From: Arthrobacter rhizophilus
GTDB lineage: Bacteria; Actinomycetota; Actinomycetes; Actinomycetales; Micrococcaceae
DNA length: 64,000 nucleotides
Assembly (NCBI RefSeq): GCF_026241105.1
Contig: NZ_JAPFFT010000015.1
Location: 1 to 64,000 of the forward strand
Direction: 5' to 3'
Shown: piece by piece, positions 1-8,382 of the stretch
Layout of the letters: every line of letters begins with the position of its first letter
Position numbering within the stretch: position 1 is the first letter of the stretch
Translations under genes and position numbers: made by a program
Notes under the pieces: model-generated
Told to the model about the DNA's origin: nothing
Databases searched by the model: none
The model's input: only the letters and a program-made list of their open reading frames with translations

Positions 1-389
1 GAACCGCCCGGCGACAATGGACGATCAGAAGGACCAGAACCCAACCCGGGCCGCAACCCTTCACACATATCGTCTAGGCTCCTTCACCCGGAAAGGACCG
101 CCCGCAAAGATCTCGGCGTGCCTGTCATCGGAGCACCCGTTCGGCACTGCGATTTGCCGGCATCGCCGGAGGACCGGGTGTGCCGGAAGACTTCGGGTTT
201 GACAGGTTTTACATAGGGTTTACTCGCCCGGTCTTGTGAGCCCAAACGGAGCTGGCACAGACTGAATGTGATGTGAGGGGCGATCCGTTGGCGATCGTCC
301 ACCAAACCAGCGGTAAGGAATGCAGCGATGCTCCGTCCCGCTCCGTAGTGAAGTCGCTACGCAGCGGGTCCGCAGACCGGGAGGTAGCA
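1..389. other. Leading region without a convincing gene
   Basis: I see no supported gene here. Short open frames exist on both strands but lack a good ribosome binding site or family resemblance. A TTGACA hexamer lies at 199-204, but no convincing -10 box sits at the right distance. The last part is probably the leader of the DUF1508 gene that starts at 390. A gene running in from the left edge cannot be excluded. Confidence 0.4.
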
Positions 390-755
390 GTGGCCGGCGT
401 ATTCGAAGTGTTTGTTGACGGGGAGTCCTTTTTCAGATTCCGCCTCAAATCTCCTGACGGAATCGTCATTGCCGTTTCGGCGCCGTTCGAGGACAAGTCC
501 GGGGTGGTCGCCGGCATCGCCGCTGCGCGCGAGTGTGCAGGCATGGGGCTGGTCACAGACCTTTGCCCGGCTGCGGGTGCCCGGCAACCGGCCACGATGA
601 TTGCTCTTCCAAGCACGGTTCCGCAGAGCACGCTTCCCCAAAGAGCGGCTCCACAAGCGTGTGATGAACGGCGCAAGGCGAGCGACGGATTTCGTGCCCG
701 CGCCAAGGAACTCCGGCGGGCGGCAACCGCACCCAGGTGGACCGGCGCGGCATAG
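390..755 (+). CDS. DUF1508 (YegP-like) domain protein with basic tail
   Basis: Predicted 121-residue protein of unknown function. The first ~50 residues form one DUF1508/YegP-type unit (FEVFVD, FRFRLKSPDG, then a Gly/Ala-rich turn and MGLVTDLCP). The rest is a low-complexity basic tail. I chose GTG 390 because GGGAGG sits 5 bases upstream and the product then starts VAGVFEVF, matching the MAGMFEVF start of the paralogue at 38755. The frame is open further upstream to 273, but that part does not look like the domain. YegP proteins are small, of uncertain role, and sometimes linked to stress. A third, broken copy lies at 6070-6171. Confidence 0.75.
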   Translation: MAGVFEVFVDGESFFRFRLKSPDGIVIAVSAPFEDKSGVVAGIAAARECAGMGLVTDLCPAAGARQPATMIALPSTVPQSTLPQRAAPQACDERRKASDGFRARAKELRRAATAPRWTGAA

Positions 756-877
756 GAATTCGACAAGGTCAAGACCGACGGCGCACTGGGGGACTCACCT
801 GGGTCTCAGCAGGCGAGATGCGCCGCCGGCCGTTTTGGTCCAGCCACAATTCTCCCACCGTTTGCCCGTCATGCACA

Positions 878-893
878 GCGGGGCTTGCCCCGC
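878..893 (-). terminator. Short hairpin downstream of ggt
   Basis: Seven-base perfect stem (GCGGGGC/GCCCCGC) with a two-base loop, 25 bases past the stop of the gamma-glutamyltransferase gene on the minus strand. There is no clear T-tract, so this is only a candidate terminator. Confidence 0.3.
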
Positions 894-918
894 ACGCAGC
901 TCACCATGCTCAACCGCT

Positions 919-2745
919 TCACGGCGACGGCTTGAGAACCATCGCCGAGCCTCCCCCTCGCCTGACCGGCTCAGCGGCCGCGATCATGCTCCCGTTGGGC
1001 CTGAATTCAATCGCTGTTGCCGCACCGATCTCCGCGGCCGAGGTGAAGGCATCACCTGATGGCGTGAACTGATGGCCATACGGTGTCAGTTGGCTCCCGT
1101 ATGCCGTGATGAAGTCCGGCTCGGCGGTGACCTTGGCGGTGTTCCGTTGCGAAGCACGTGGGGCAGCGATCGCGTCGGAGATGCTCATGCCCAGGTCCAC
1201 CCTGTTCAGGATCGTCTGCAACACGGTGGTGATGATCGTCGATCCGCCGGGTGAGCCGAGGGCGAGGAACGGCTTGCCGTCCTTGAGGATAATAGTCGGG
1301 GACATCGAGGAGCGCGGGCGCTTCCCCGGCTCGATCCGGTTTGGATCGGCCGCGTTGTAGACGGTCGAGAAATCGGTGAGCTCGTTGTTGAGCAGGAACC
1401 CCCGCCCGGGCACCACGATGCCCGATCCGCCGGTCTGCTCGATGGTAAGCGTGTACTCGACCACGTTTCCCCATTTGTCCGCGACCGTCATGTTGGTGGT
1501 CGAGATGTTCTCGGTGTCCTTCTTATCGGCGAGCGCGGCTGCGGACGCCGGGCACACGCCGTCGTACCCGGACACATCCCCCGCGGCGACGGGTTTCGTA
1601 GCCGCGTGCAGCGGATCGATCTGGCAGGAGCGTTCCTTGCCGAAGATCGGGTCGGTGAGCGCGTTCGTAGGAACGTCGACGAAGGCAGGGTCGCCGACAT
1701 ACTTTCCACGGTCCGCGAACGCGAGCGCGCTCGCTTCGAGGTATTGGTGCAGGGCGGCCGGCTTGGACATCTCCGAGAGATTTACGGTGTCCAGGATGTT
1801 GAGCGCCTCGCCGACCGTGGTGCCACCGCTGCTCGACGGCGCCATGCCGTAGACATCAAGGCCGCGGTAGTCGACGTGGGTGGGCGCCTGGTCCAGGGGT
1901 TTGTACGCCGCGAGGTCTGCGGTGGTCATGTGCCCCACGGGGATCGGCAGTGTGGTGGTGGCAGTCTTCGGGGGCGCCTGGACTGTTGCCGCGATCTCGT
2001 CCGCCAACGGGCCGCTGTAGAAGGCGCTGGTGCCTTGCTTCGCGAGGAGCTGATACGTCGCGGCGAGGTCGTGGTTCTGGAAGACGCTTCCGACGGCGGG
2101 TGCGTCGCCTCCCGGGAGGAACAGCTTGCTCGTGGAACTGAACGCCCCGAAGCGGAGCTTGTTGTCGAGTGTCTGCTGGCGGAAGGTCGGATCCACCACG
2201 AAGCCCCGGGTCGCGACTTTGATGGCCGGCTGGAGGGCATCTCCAAGGCTCAACGTACCCCAGCGGTCCAGGGCACGCTCCCAGGTTGCCGCTGTGCCGG
2301 GGACGCCTATGGAGACGCCACTGGTGACGAGCTCGGGCGTGAAGTTGTAGGGCTTGCCGGTCTTCGGGTCGATGAACGCGTCGTGTGGCATCGCCGCTGG
2401 GGCGGTCTCGCGGCCGTCTATGGTGCCGATCTTTCCGGTCTTTGCGTTATAGAACACGAAGTATCCGCCACCGCCGATCCCGGCGCTATAGGGTTCGGTC
2501 ACCCCGAGGGTCGCGGCCGCGGCGACGGCGGCGTCGGCTGCGTTGCCGCCCTTGCGGAGGACCTCGATCGCGGCGGCGGATGCCTCGGGGTCTACGGTGC
2601 TCACCGCGCCGCCATATCCGGTGGCGGTGGCGGTCTTTTCAGTGTGGCGCGGATCGGCAAAAGCGGGACTGGCAACGGCACCGCTCGTCACGCTCAGCGC
2701 GAGAACTGCCGACATGGTAACCAGTCGAAGTCTCGGATTTGGCAT
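919..2745 (-). CDS. ggt: Gamma-glutamyltransferase, secreted
   Basis: 608-residue precursor of an N-terminal-nucleophile hydrolase that cleaves gamma-glutamyl bonds, for example of glutathione, and can transfer the glutamyl group. Residues 1-31 are a signal peptide (hydrophobic core, then SPAFA|D), so it acts outside the membrane. Family landmarks are in order: GGNAADAA near 66, GIGGGGYF near 90, the self-cleavage site STTNMTVAD with predicted nucleophile Thr416, RPRSSMSP, and GSPGGSTIITT. Length is normal for the family. ATG 2745 has GGGGGAG upstream. Nothing suggests an operon. Role: glutathione or gamma-glutamyl peptide salvage. The identification is firm; the substrate in vivo is inferred. 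Confidence 0.95.
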   Translation of the reverse strand: MPNPRLRLVTMSAVLALSVTSGAVASPAFADPRHTEKTATATGYGGAVSTVDPEASAAAIEVLRKGGNAADAAVAAAATLGVTEPYSAGIGGGGYFVFYNAKTGKIGTIDGRETAPAAMPHDAFIDPKTGKPYNFTPELVTSGVSIGVPGTAATWERALDRWGTLSLGDALQPAIKVATRGFVVDPTFRQQTLDNKLRFGAFSSTSKLFLPGGDAPAVGSVFQNHDLAATYQLLAKQGTSAFYSGPLADEIAATVQAPPKTATTTLPIPVGHMTTADLAAYKPLDQAPTHVDYRGLDVYGMAPSSSGGTTVGEALNILDTVNLSEMSKPAALHQYLEASALAFADRGKYVGDPAFVDVPTNALTDPIFGKERSCQIDPLHAATKPVAAGDVSGYDGVCPASAAALADKKDTENISTTNMTVADKWGNVVEYTLTIEQTGGSGIVVPGRGFLLNNELTDFSTVYNAADPNRIEPGKRPRSSMSPTIILKDGKPFLALGSPGGSTIITTVLQTILNRVDLGMSISDAIAAPRASQRNTAKVTAEPDFITAYGSQLTPYGHQFTPSGDAFTSAAEIGAATAIEFRPNGSMIAAAEPVRRGGGSAMVLKPSP

Positions 2746-2988
2746 GGTGGCTCCCCCATCTAGGTTGTGCGAGTTGGCGGTGTGGCCACCCTACTCCTCG
2801 GTGGTGCGAGGCTCAACGCGTTCAGGCGGTCCCGGTGCGGGCGCCAACAACCCGTGCGGAGACACACGCCGACCCGTCGGGCGAATCGGCCGGTGACCTC
2901 GAAGCCTCGTCCCTCCTGACCGTTGAACGCATGGAGGAATGCCTGCGCGCCGCACGCCCTGGGATAAGCAGAGCCGGACCGCCCCGTA

Positions 2989-3016
2989 GCGGGAGGGTCC
3001 GGAAAGACCCTCCCGC
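2989..3016 (-). terminator. Hairpin terminator
   Basis: Perfect 11-base stem (GCGGGAGGGTC/GACCCTCCCGC) with a six-base loop. It lies 43 bases downstream of the minus-strand secreted-protein gene ending at 3060, so it probably ends that transcript. There is no long T-tract, which is common in actinobacterial terminators. It lies inside the ~300-base gap between ggt (starts 2745) and that gene; the rest of the gap shows nothing. Confidence 0.6.
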
Positions 3017-3059
3017 CATGGGATGTGACCGCTGGAGCTGACCTTTGGGCTGGGAACCC

Positions 3060-3563
3060 CTAGCGCTTGCCGGCGTCCGAGTTGCCTTCGGCGTGGGTAC
3101 GGTGTGACTTGTGCTGGCCTTCGCCTTTCGACTCGTGGTCCGCCTTGCGGTCGCCACCGTCTTCGTCCTTGGCTTCCTTCATTCCGTCGTTGTCACTATC
3201 AGCGGGCTGAACCGCCGGGACATCGGACGAAGGTGACGCATTAGTAGGAACGGGTGCTGTTGAACTCGGAATCGGGGCGGGCGCCGCGGCGCTCGGCGGC
3301 TGCTCAACTGGCTCCTCAGTGGCGGGCACCAACGGCGTTTGGCCCGAGGGCTCCGTCTCGGGAGCCTTGGCAGGGGGTACCGCCGTTGTCGGAGACACCA
3401 AAGGCGCCGACGGCGACGGGCTGGCCGATGCGGTGGACGCAGGAGCCGGCACCTCTGTGGTGCTGATGCTGGTAAAGGCGGCGGCGCCGCCTCCTGCGAT
3501 GGCGCCAGCAGTGATCATAGTGATCACTGCTTTACTGGCTGCAAGGCTGGTCAGAATAGGCAT
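3060..3563 (-). CDS. Secreted Pro/Ser/Thr-rich protein, acidic-basic tail
   Basis: 167-residue protein not assigned to a family. Residues ~10-30 form one hydrophobic segment (signal peptide or anchor). Residues 35-125 are a Pro/Ala/Ser/Thr-rich low-complexity linker like those that span the actinobacterial cell wall. Residues 126-167 are strongly charged, first acidic (DSDNDG, EDGGD), then Lys/His rich. The DSDNDGMKE stretch resembles a single thrombospondin type-3/calcium-binding loop, but one copy is weak evidence. ATG 3563 is preceded by CCGGAGG at good spacing. It diverges from the kinase gene at 3859. Probably a surface-exposed structural or metal-binding protein; function unknown. Confidence 0.6.
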   Translation of the reverse strand: MPILTSLAASKAVITMITAGAIAGGGAAAFTSISTTEVPAPASTASASPSPSAPLVSPTTAVPPAKAPETEPSGQTPLVPATEEPVEQPPSAAAPAPIPSSTAPVPTNASPSSDVPAVQPADSDNDGMKEAKDEDGGDRKADHESKGEGQHKSHRTHAEGNSDAGKR

Positions 3564-3858
3564 GAAGACCTCCGGAATTCTCGTCTTGATTGCTCATTGG
3601 ATATTTCACGGACTGGGTTGCGGTTGCCTCACCGCGCGCTCCGGTATCGGAACTCCCGCACCAACGTAGGCACAGAAGCCGCTGGATATCACCCCCGCGG
3701 ACGGGCGATTGAGCCTTTGTTCACCCGTCGTTCATCTTGTCAGGGGACTTTCGGCCGAACCGTAACTTTCTGGCCTCGCGGGACGATTACCCTAGAGGGG
3801 CGTGTGTCTCGCAAGCTGCATTGCAGTTTCCGCAGGTTCAAAGAAAGCGAGGGGAGCT

Positions 3859-5082
3859 GTGCCGGATGGCCCTATCACCGGAGAGAACGATGCTCTTATA
3901 GCAGGTCGATACAGGCTGGGAAGCCTGATCGGCCGCGGCGCGACGGCGTCCGTGTACCAGGCACAGGATGAGAGACTGGGCCGCGACGTGGCGTTGAAAC
4001 TCTTCGCTCCGCTGCTGGGAGGTCCGGAGGGGCTCGCCCGGCACGAAAACGAAATGCGGCTCCTTGCGACATTCAACCACCCGTCCCTCGTGACTCTCTT
4101 CGACGCAGGCACCGACCACCGGGACCCGGAGCATCCCCGGACATTCCTCACCATGGAACTGATTCACGGACCGGACCTGCATGCCAGATTGCGGGGCCGC
4201 CCACTGGCGATCGGGGACGTTGCCCATATCGGAGCAGATCTTGCCTCGGTCCTGGAGTATGTCCACGGGCGTGGGATCATTCACCGCGATATCAAACCGG
4301 CGAATGTCCTGCTGGCCGAAGCTCCCGCAGGATCCCCAATGCGGCCAAAGCTCACGGACTTCGGAATCGCGCGAATCATTGAGGGAACCCGATTGACGGC
4401 AACAGGCACTATGGTCGGAACCGCCGCGTACCTAAGCCCGGAACAGGCCACCGGCTCCACTCTCGGTCCGGCAAGTGATATCTACTCGCTGGGACTGGTC
4501 CTCCTCGAGTGCCTCACCGGAATGCTGGAGTACCCGGGAACCAGCGTGGAGTCAGCCGTTGCGAGGCTACACCGTCCGCCGCGTGTTCCGGCGACCCTCG
4601 GGGAGCAGTGGGTTGACCTCCTCGCCGCCATGACATTGACCCGTCCTTCCGAACGACCGTCAGCACGAGACGTTGAGCAAACACTCCGGCGTGCCATCAG
4701 TTCCGGCGTTCCCGCCGCGATACCCGGGGTCGCCAGCGGCGCCACGCAGACGCTTCCCCGCTTGCCCGACCGCCCTCCCCGCACAGCCAAGCCAACAATC
4801 CAGACACGCGTGCAGCCTGCGGCATCGGGGAGCAGTGGCAGCGGTAACGGCACCGTCGTCGTGCCAACCATACGAAACTGGCGGCAACGGCGGGGGAAAT
4901 CGCTGAGCCACCCGCGCCGCTCGGCATGGGCCATCGGAGCCGGACTGCTTACCACCGCCCTGGTGATCATTGGCGTGAGTGCCTTCCAGCCGCCCGCACC
5001 CGCCGCACCGGCTCCCTCCCCGAACGTTCCCGGCCTCTTGGGTCAACACATCGAGCAGCTGCAAAAGAGCGTGACGCCGTGA
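3859..5082 (+). CDS. Membrane Ser/Thr protein kinase (PknB type)
   Basis: 407-residue Hanks-type kinase. The cytoplasmic kinase domain covers about residues 12-275: glycine loop (IGRGATASVY), catalytic lysine (VALKLF), HRDIKPANVLL, TDFGIARI, and GTAAYLSPEQ in place of the usual APE. A Pro-rich/basic linker follows, then one membrane helix at ~356-376 and a short Pro-rich outer tail with no PASTA repeats. GTG 3859 was chosen because GAGGGGA lies just upstream; an in-frame GTG exists at 3802 without such a site. The stop overlaps the next gene's start (GTGA), so the two are probably co-translated. Likely senses an envelope signal; substrates unknown. Confidence 0.85.
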   Translation: MPDGPITGENDALIAGRYRLGSLIGRGATASVYQAQDERLGRDVALKLFAPLLGGPEGLARHENEMRLLATFNHPSLVTLFDAGTDHRDPEHPRTFLTMELIHGPDLHARLRGRPLAIGDVAHIGADLASVLEYVHGRGIIHRDIKPANVLLAEAPAGSPMRPKLTDFGIARIIEGTRLTATGTMVGTAAYLSPEQATGSTLGPASDIYSLGLVLLECLTGMLEYPGTSVESAVARLHRPPRVPATLGEQWVDLLAAMTLTRPSERPSARDVEQTLRRAISSGVPAAIPGVASGATQTLPRLPDRPPRTAKPTIQTRVQPAASGSSGSGNGTVVVPTIRNWRQRRGKSLSHPRRSAWAIGAGLLTTALVIIGVSAFQPPAPAAPAPSPNVPGLLGQHIEQLQKSVTP

Positions 5083-5507
5083 ACCGGGCACAAAACAGAC
5101 TCTTGGAAGCCACGACGGCCTTGGCCCTCGTGGCCGGACTCCTCGCCGGCTGCGCAAATGCATCGGACGAACTGAAGCCCGGCGCCGCCGGGAAACTGCA
5201 GTCCGAAGTTACGGCACTGGCACAGTCCGCAGCCGACAAAGACATCCCGGCGGCAACCAGGGCGCTGGACCTGCTCACGAAGGACCTTGCAGATGCAGTC
5301 GCGCGTGGTGAGGTTTCGCCGTCTCGGCGCCAAGAGATCCAGAGTGCGATCGACCTGGTCCGGGCAGACCTCTCTGCTGCGACTACGGCCAGCACCCTTA
5401 CGCCAACGCCCTCACCGAGCGTTGAGACATCGACGCCTGTTGCTCCGGCTCCTGTGACCCCGGCCCCGGGACGTCACAAGGGCGGCGGCAAGGGTAATGG
5501 CGATTAG
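5079..5507 (+). CDS. Putative lipoprotein, partner of the kinase
   Basis: 142-residue predicted lipoprotein. GTG 5079 overlaps the kinase stop by four bases (GTGA), the classic coupling arrangement. Residues ~8-25 are hydrophobic and end in LLAGC, a lipobox, so the mature protein is probably anchored by its cysteine outside the membrane. Residues 30-100 look helical with many Ala, Leu and Asp and contain Gln/Arg-rich turns. The C-terminus is Thr/Pro rich and ends in a Gly/Lys tail. No named family recognised. Position suggests it provides or modulates the extracellular input of the upstream kinase; that is inference from coupling only. Confidence 0.75.
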   Translation: MNRAQNRLLEATTALALVAGLLAGCANASDELKPGAAGKLQSEVTALAQSAADKDIPAATRALDLLTKDLADAVARGEVSPSRRQEIQSAIDLVRADLSAATTASTLTPTPSPSVETSTPVAPAPVTPAPGRHKGGGKGNGD

Positions 5508-5549
5508 GAACCGGCGCCGGTTCCACGCTTGAGTTAGTACCGGCGCGTC

Positions 5550-5608
5550 CGGAGGCAGAGAAACGGGGAGGGACGGCAGTGCCGTCCCTCCCCGTTTCTC
5601 TGCCTCCG
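5550..5608. terminator. Bidirectional terminator, 28-base perfect stem
   Basis: Perfect inverted repeat with 28-base arms and a three-base loop (AGT, 5578-5580). It sits between the convergent lipoprotein gene (stop 5507) and the membrane-protein gene (stop 5613), so it can end transcripts from both sides. The plus-strand arm is purine rich (GAGAAACGGGGAGGGACGG). No T-tract follows. The length and perfection are unusual for a terminator. Confidence 0.7.
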
Positions 5609-5612
5609 ACAG

Positions 5613-5870
5613 CTAGATTCCCATGTCGCGGCTATCTCTGGTGACGATGCGCTCCCCCGTGACCGGGTCAACCGAAGCTCGGCTTTCGCTGACACGGCGG
5701 GTTCGGCGCGGGCCGAACACGAGAAGGGAAACGATCAAGCCAATTACGCCGACCACCATGAGGATGTAACCGACCATGTGGAGGTCGAAGTAGGGCACAA
5801 CATCTCCGGCGATGGCGAAGGCCAAAATGGCGCCTAGGGCGATAAGGAAGATGGATGATCCAATTCTCAC
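5613..5870 (-). CDS. Small two-helix membrane protein (DUF6458-like)
   Basis: 85-residue protein with two membrane segments (about residues 4-24 and 32-55) and a charged C-terminal tail with an Arg-rich start. The pattern RIGxxIFLIALGAILAFA...VGYILMVVGVIG fits the DUF6458 family common in Arthrobacter and relatives; no function is known. GTG 5870 was chosen because AGGAGG lies seven bases upstream; longer in-frame starts up to 5960 add only a basic low-complexity leader. Its stop lies five bases from the strong hairpin at 5550-5608. Confidence 0.75.
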   Translation of the reverse strand: MRIGSSIFLIALGAILAFAIAGDVVPYFDLHMVGYILMVVGVIGLIVSLLVFGPRRTRRVSESRASVDPVTGERIVTRDSRDMGI

Positions 5871-6069
5871 TGCTGTACCTCCTGCTGAACCGCGAGCCCG
5901 GCGGCGGCGGGTAATACTAAGCTTACTTGGCATCGCCAAAGTTACACGCCAGTAACTCATACGGCAACCTCTTGGCAGTGCGCGTCGGCGCTAAGGGTGC
6001 TTTGCTTTTCAGGCGAGTGCCCGGTACGGTCCGTAGAGGACTATCGTCCTTGACTTGGGGAGGTCAGCG

Positions 6070-6171
6070 ATCATAGGCATGTTCGAACTGGATGTGGATG
6101 CCAAAACACCGTACAGGTTCCGCTTGCGGGCACTGGATGGCCATGCAAACGAAGCGTCCCGTGATGGGTGA
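6070..6171 (+). pseudogene. Truncated DUF1508 remnant or leader peptide
   Basis: From ATG 6079 a 30-codon frame begins MFELD and contains YRFRLRALDG, matching the first half of the DUF1508 proteins at 390 and 38755, then diverges and stops at 6169-6171. A strong GGGGAGG lies at 6057-6063. At the spacing used by both intact paralogues the codon is ATC (6070-6072), not ATG or GTG: the paralogues read start-Ala-Gly, this one reads Ile-Ile-Gly. The start codon therefore looks lost, leaving ATG 6079 with a 15-base spacing. The stop overlaps ATG 6164 of the PAS-GGDEF-EAL gene, so if translated it would act as a coupling leader. Confidence 0.6.
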
Positions 6172-8305
6172 GCCTACTGTCGGCACCGCGGTCCCCTCCT
6201 ATCGCGAACTGCTGGAGGGGTCGCCGGATGCCCTGCTGATGATCGATTCCTGCGGCGCCATCCGCTTTTTCAATGCCGCAGCGGAGCGTCTTTTCGGATA
6301 TCGCCGCGAGTGGCTGCTGGGCCGGCATTACCGGGCACTGCTCCCGGGCAGGCTCCAAGGACACAATGAAGGCCTCGGGGAGCCTTTCGGCATCGATGCG
6401 CAAGCCAGGCATATGGGGACTGATCTTGAACTCTTCGGCCTGCGGCGTGACGGCACGGAATTCCCCATGGAGGTCAATCTCGCGCCCGTAACCGCGGACG
6501 CGGCCAACGTTGTGGCATCGATCCGTGACGTGAGCGAGCGTAAACGAAGCGATGCAGCGCTGCGCCAGGCGCTGTCCCTGGTCAGCGCAACCCTCGAGTC
6601 CACAGCGGACGGTATCCTCGTCGTTACGGCCGACGGAAGAATCGCTGGTTCGAATGAGCGGTTTGCGACCATGTGGGGCATCCCCAAGAATCTACTTGAC
6701 TCCCACGATGACGGGAAGGTCATGGGCTTCGTCCTGGACCAACTCACGGACCCGGAAGCGTTCGTCGCGAAAGTCCAGCAGCTCTACTCGGATCCAGGTG
6801 CCGAGAGCCTGGACGTGCTGCATTTTCACGACGGCCGGACCTTTGAACGTTATTCAAGGCCGCAGAGGCTCGCCGAAACAATCGTTGGACGAGTCTGGAG
6901 CTTCCGCGACACCACAGCCCGGATGCAGGCGCAGGATCAAGCCCGGACGGCGTTGGCGGAACTCGCCAGGAAGGCGGAGGAACTGAGGCTTCTTGCCTTC
7001 CGCGACCACCTTACGGGGTTGGCGAACCGTGCCTTGTTCCGTGAACGACTTGAACTTGCATTGGCCTCGACGGAACGCTCCGGCATCCATGTACTGCTCC
7101 TGGACCTGGATGATTTCAAGGAGGTCAACGACGTCCTTGGTCATCAGGCCGGCGACGAAATGCTTATCGAAATCGGCCGCCGGCTACGCCGCTGCGTGGG
7201 CGAGGGCGATACAGTCGCCAGGCTGGGCGGGGACGAATTCGTCATCCTCTTGACCCGCACGCCCGACCCCGACCGCATGGCTTCCATCATGATGGCCGCG
7301 CTGAGCGCCCCTTTCGCACTCCACGGACGTGAGCTACGCCCCGGCGTCAGCATCGGACTGACCGGCGCGGATCCCGAACTGCATGCCCCCGACCTGATGC
7401 GGCGTGCAGATATTGCCATGTATGCGGCAAAGGCGGCCGGAAAGAACCGATGCCTGCGCTTCCATCCGGACATGATGACGGCCCTGCTCGTCCGCAACAA
7501 CATGGAAACCGGCCTTCGCTCGGCCGTCGACAACGGAGAAATTACCGTCCACTACCAGCCCGTCGTTGACGCCGAGTCTGCCACGGTCACGCAGGTGGAG
7601 GCCTTGGCCCGCTGGGAGCGGCCCGGAGGGCTGACTCCGCCGTCGGAATTCATCCCCGCGGCAGAACGTTCCGGGCTGATCAACGCGATCGGGCAGGAAG
7701 TCCTGTCCCAGGCGTGCACGCAGCTCAGGCCCTGGCTCGTCGGGAACGCGAACCGCGCCGTTGCGGTAAATGCCTCAGCGGTCCAACTGCGCGAACAGGG
7801 ATATGCAGACGCCGTCCTCAGTACGCTTGCGGCCGCGGGAATCAAAGGTAGCCAGCTGATACTGGAGGTCACTGAGAGCGTCTTCCTTGACCCGGCACCC
7901 CATATCATCGACCAGCTGGCAACGCTCCGCAGTCAGCGAATCCGGGTGGCCTTGGACGACTTTGGTACCGGCTATTCCTCCCTTGGGCGCCTCCAGGACC
8001 TCACCGTGGACATCCTCAAAATCGACCGGACCTTCGTCTCCGTCATACACACAGGAGAGGAGGATCTTCCGATCCTGACCTCGATGAGCGCCATGGCCCA
8101 CCACCTCGGGCACCGCATCACCGCGGAGGGCGTGGAGAGCCCGGAACAGGCGCGGTACCTGCTGCGCCTCGGCTGCCATTCCCTCCAGGGCTACCTATTT
8201 GCGCGCCCCGTGCCGCCCGAGGAGCTCGCGGCAGCCATCGAACACGCCACGGAGCGCATCAAAACCCTCCGCCTGGACTGTCGCGGGCTACAGCCGGGCA
8301 AATAA
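6164..8305 (+). CDS. PAS-PAS-GGDEF-EAL cyclic-di-GMP enzyme
   Basis: About 713 residues. Two PAS sensor domains (~10-115 and ~130-255) precede a GGDEF diguanylate cyclase domain with intact GGDEF (near residue 354) and a complete EAL phosphodiesterase domain (EAL near 478, DDFGTGYSSL, KIDRTFV, ITAEGVE). Both halves keep key residues, so it may make or degrade cyclic-di-GMP. The inhibitory RxxD ahead of GGDEF is absent (GEGD there). No membrane segments, so it is cytoplasmic. The start is uncertain: ATG 6164 overlaps the stop of the DUF1508 remnant, while ATG 6137, 6143 and 6092 are in frame, but the 6092 extension is just the remnant read in another frame. Confidence 0.9.
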   Translation: MGEPTVGTAVPSYRELLEGSPDALLMIDSCGAIRFFNAAAERLFGYRREWLLGRHYRALLPGRLQGHNEGLGEPFGIDAQARHMGTDLELFGLRRDGTEFPMEVNLAPVTADAANVVASIRDVSERKRSDAALRQALSLVSATLESTADGILVVTADGRIAGSNERFATMWGIPKNLLDSHDDGKVMGFVLDQLTDPEAFVAKVQQLYSDPGAESLDVLHFHDGRTFERYSRPQRLAETIVGRVWSFRDTTARMQAQDQARTALAELARKAEELRLLAFRDHLTGLANRALFRERLELALASTERSGIHVLLLDLDDFKEVNDVLGHQAGDEMLIEIGRRLRRCVGEGDTVARLGGDEFVILLTRTPDPDRMASIMMAALSAPFALHGRELRPGVSIGLTGADPELHAPDLMRRADIAMYAAKAAGKNRCLRFHPDMMTALLVRNNMETGLRSAVDNGEITVHYQPVVDAESATVTQVEALARWERPGGLTPPSEFIPAAERSGLINAIGQEVLSQACTQLRPWLVGNANRAVAVNASAVQLREQGYADAVLSTLAAAGIKGSQLILEVTESVFLDPAPHIIDQLATLRSQRIRVALDDFGTGYSSLGRLQDLTVDILKIDRTFVSVIHTGEEDLPILTSMSAMAHHLGHRITAEGVESPEQARYLLRLGCHSLQGYLFARPVPPEELAAAIEHATERIKTLRLDCRGLQPGK

Positions 8306-8327
8306 CTGGCCAGGTATAGAAACGGTC

Positions 8328-8363
8328 GCAAACGGCCGGGACCCTTGAGTCCCGGCCGTTTGC
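8328..8363. terminator. Bidirectional hairpin terminator
   Basis: Perfect 15-base stem (GCAAACGGCCGGGAC and its complement) with a six-base loop. It lies between the convergent GGDEF-EAL gene (stop 8305) and deaminase gene (stop 8383), 22 and 20 bases from the two stops. It can serve both strands. Confidence 0.75.
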
Positions 8364-8382
8364 ATCGCACCTCAGCGCGCCC

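Noticed and set aside
17..202. Open frame at the left edge, plus strand
   Set aside because: No ribosome binding site, poor codon pattern and no family resemblance; also overlapped by a minus-strand frame of equal quality.
199..227. TTGACA promoter upstream of the first DUF1508 gene
   Set aside because: The -35 is perfect but no -10 box sits 16-18 bases away.
2606..2763. Frames antisense to the gamma-glutamyltransferase gene
   Set aside because: High-GC shadows of a firmly identified gene.
5507..5524. GGAACCGGCGCCGGTTCC palindrome after the lipoprotein gene
   Set aside because: Perfect palindrome but without any loop, so not a terminator; the 28-base hairpin just downstream explains termination better. 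It could be a protein site, but there is no support.
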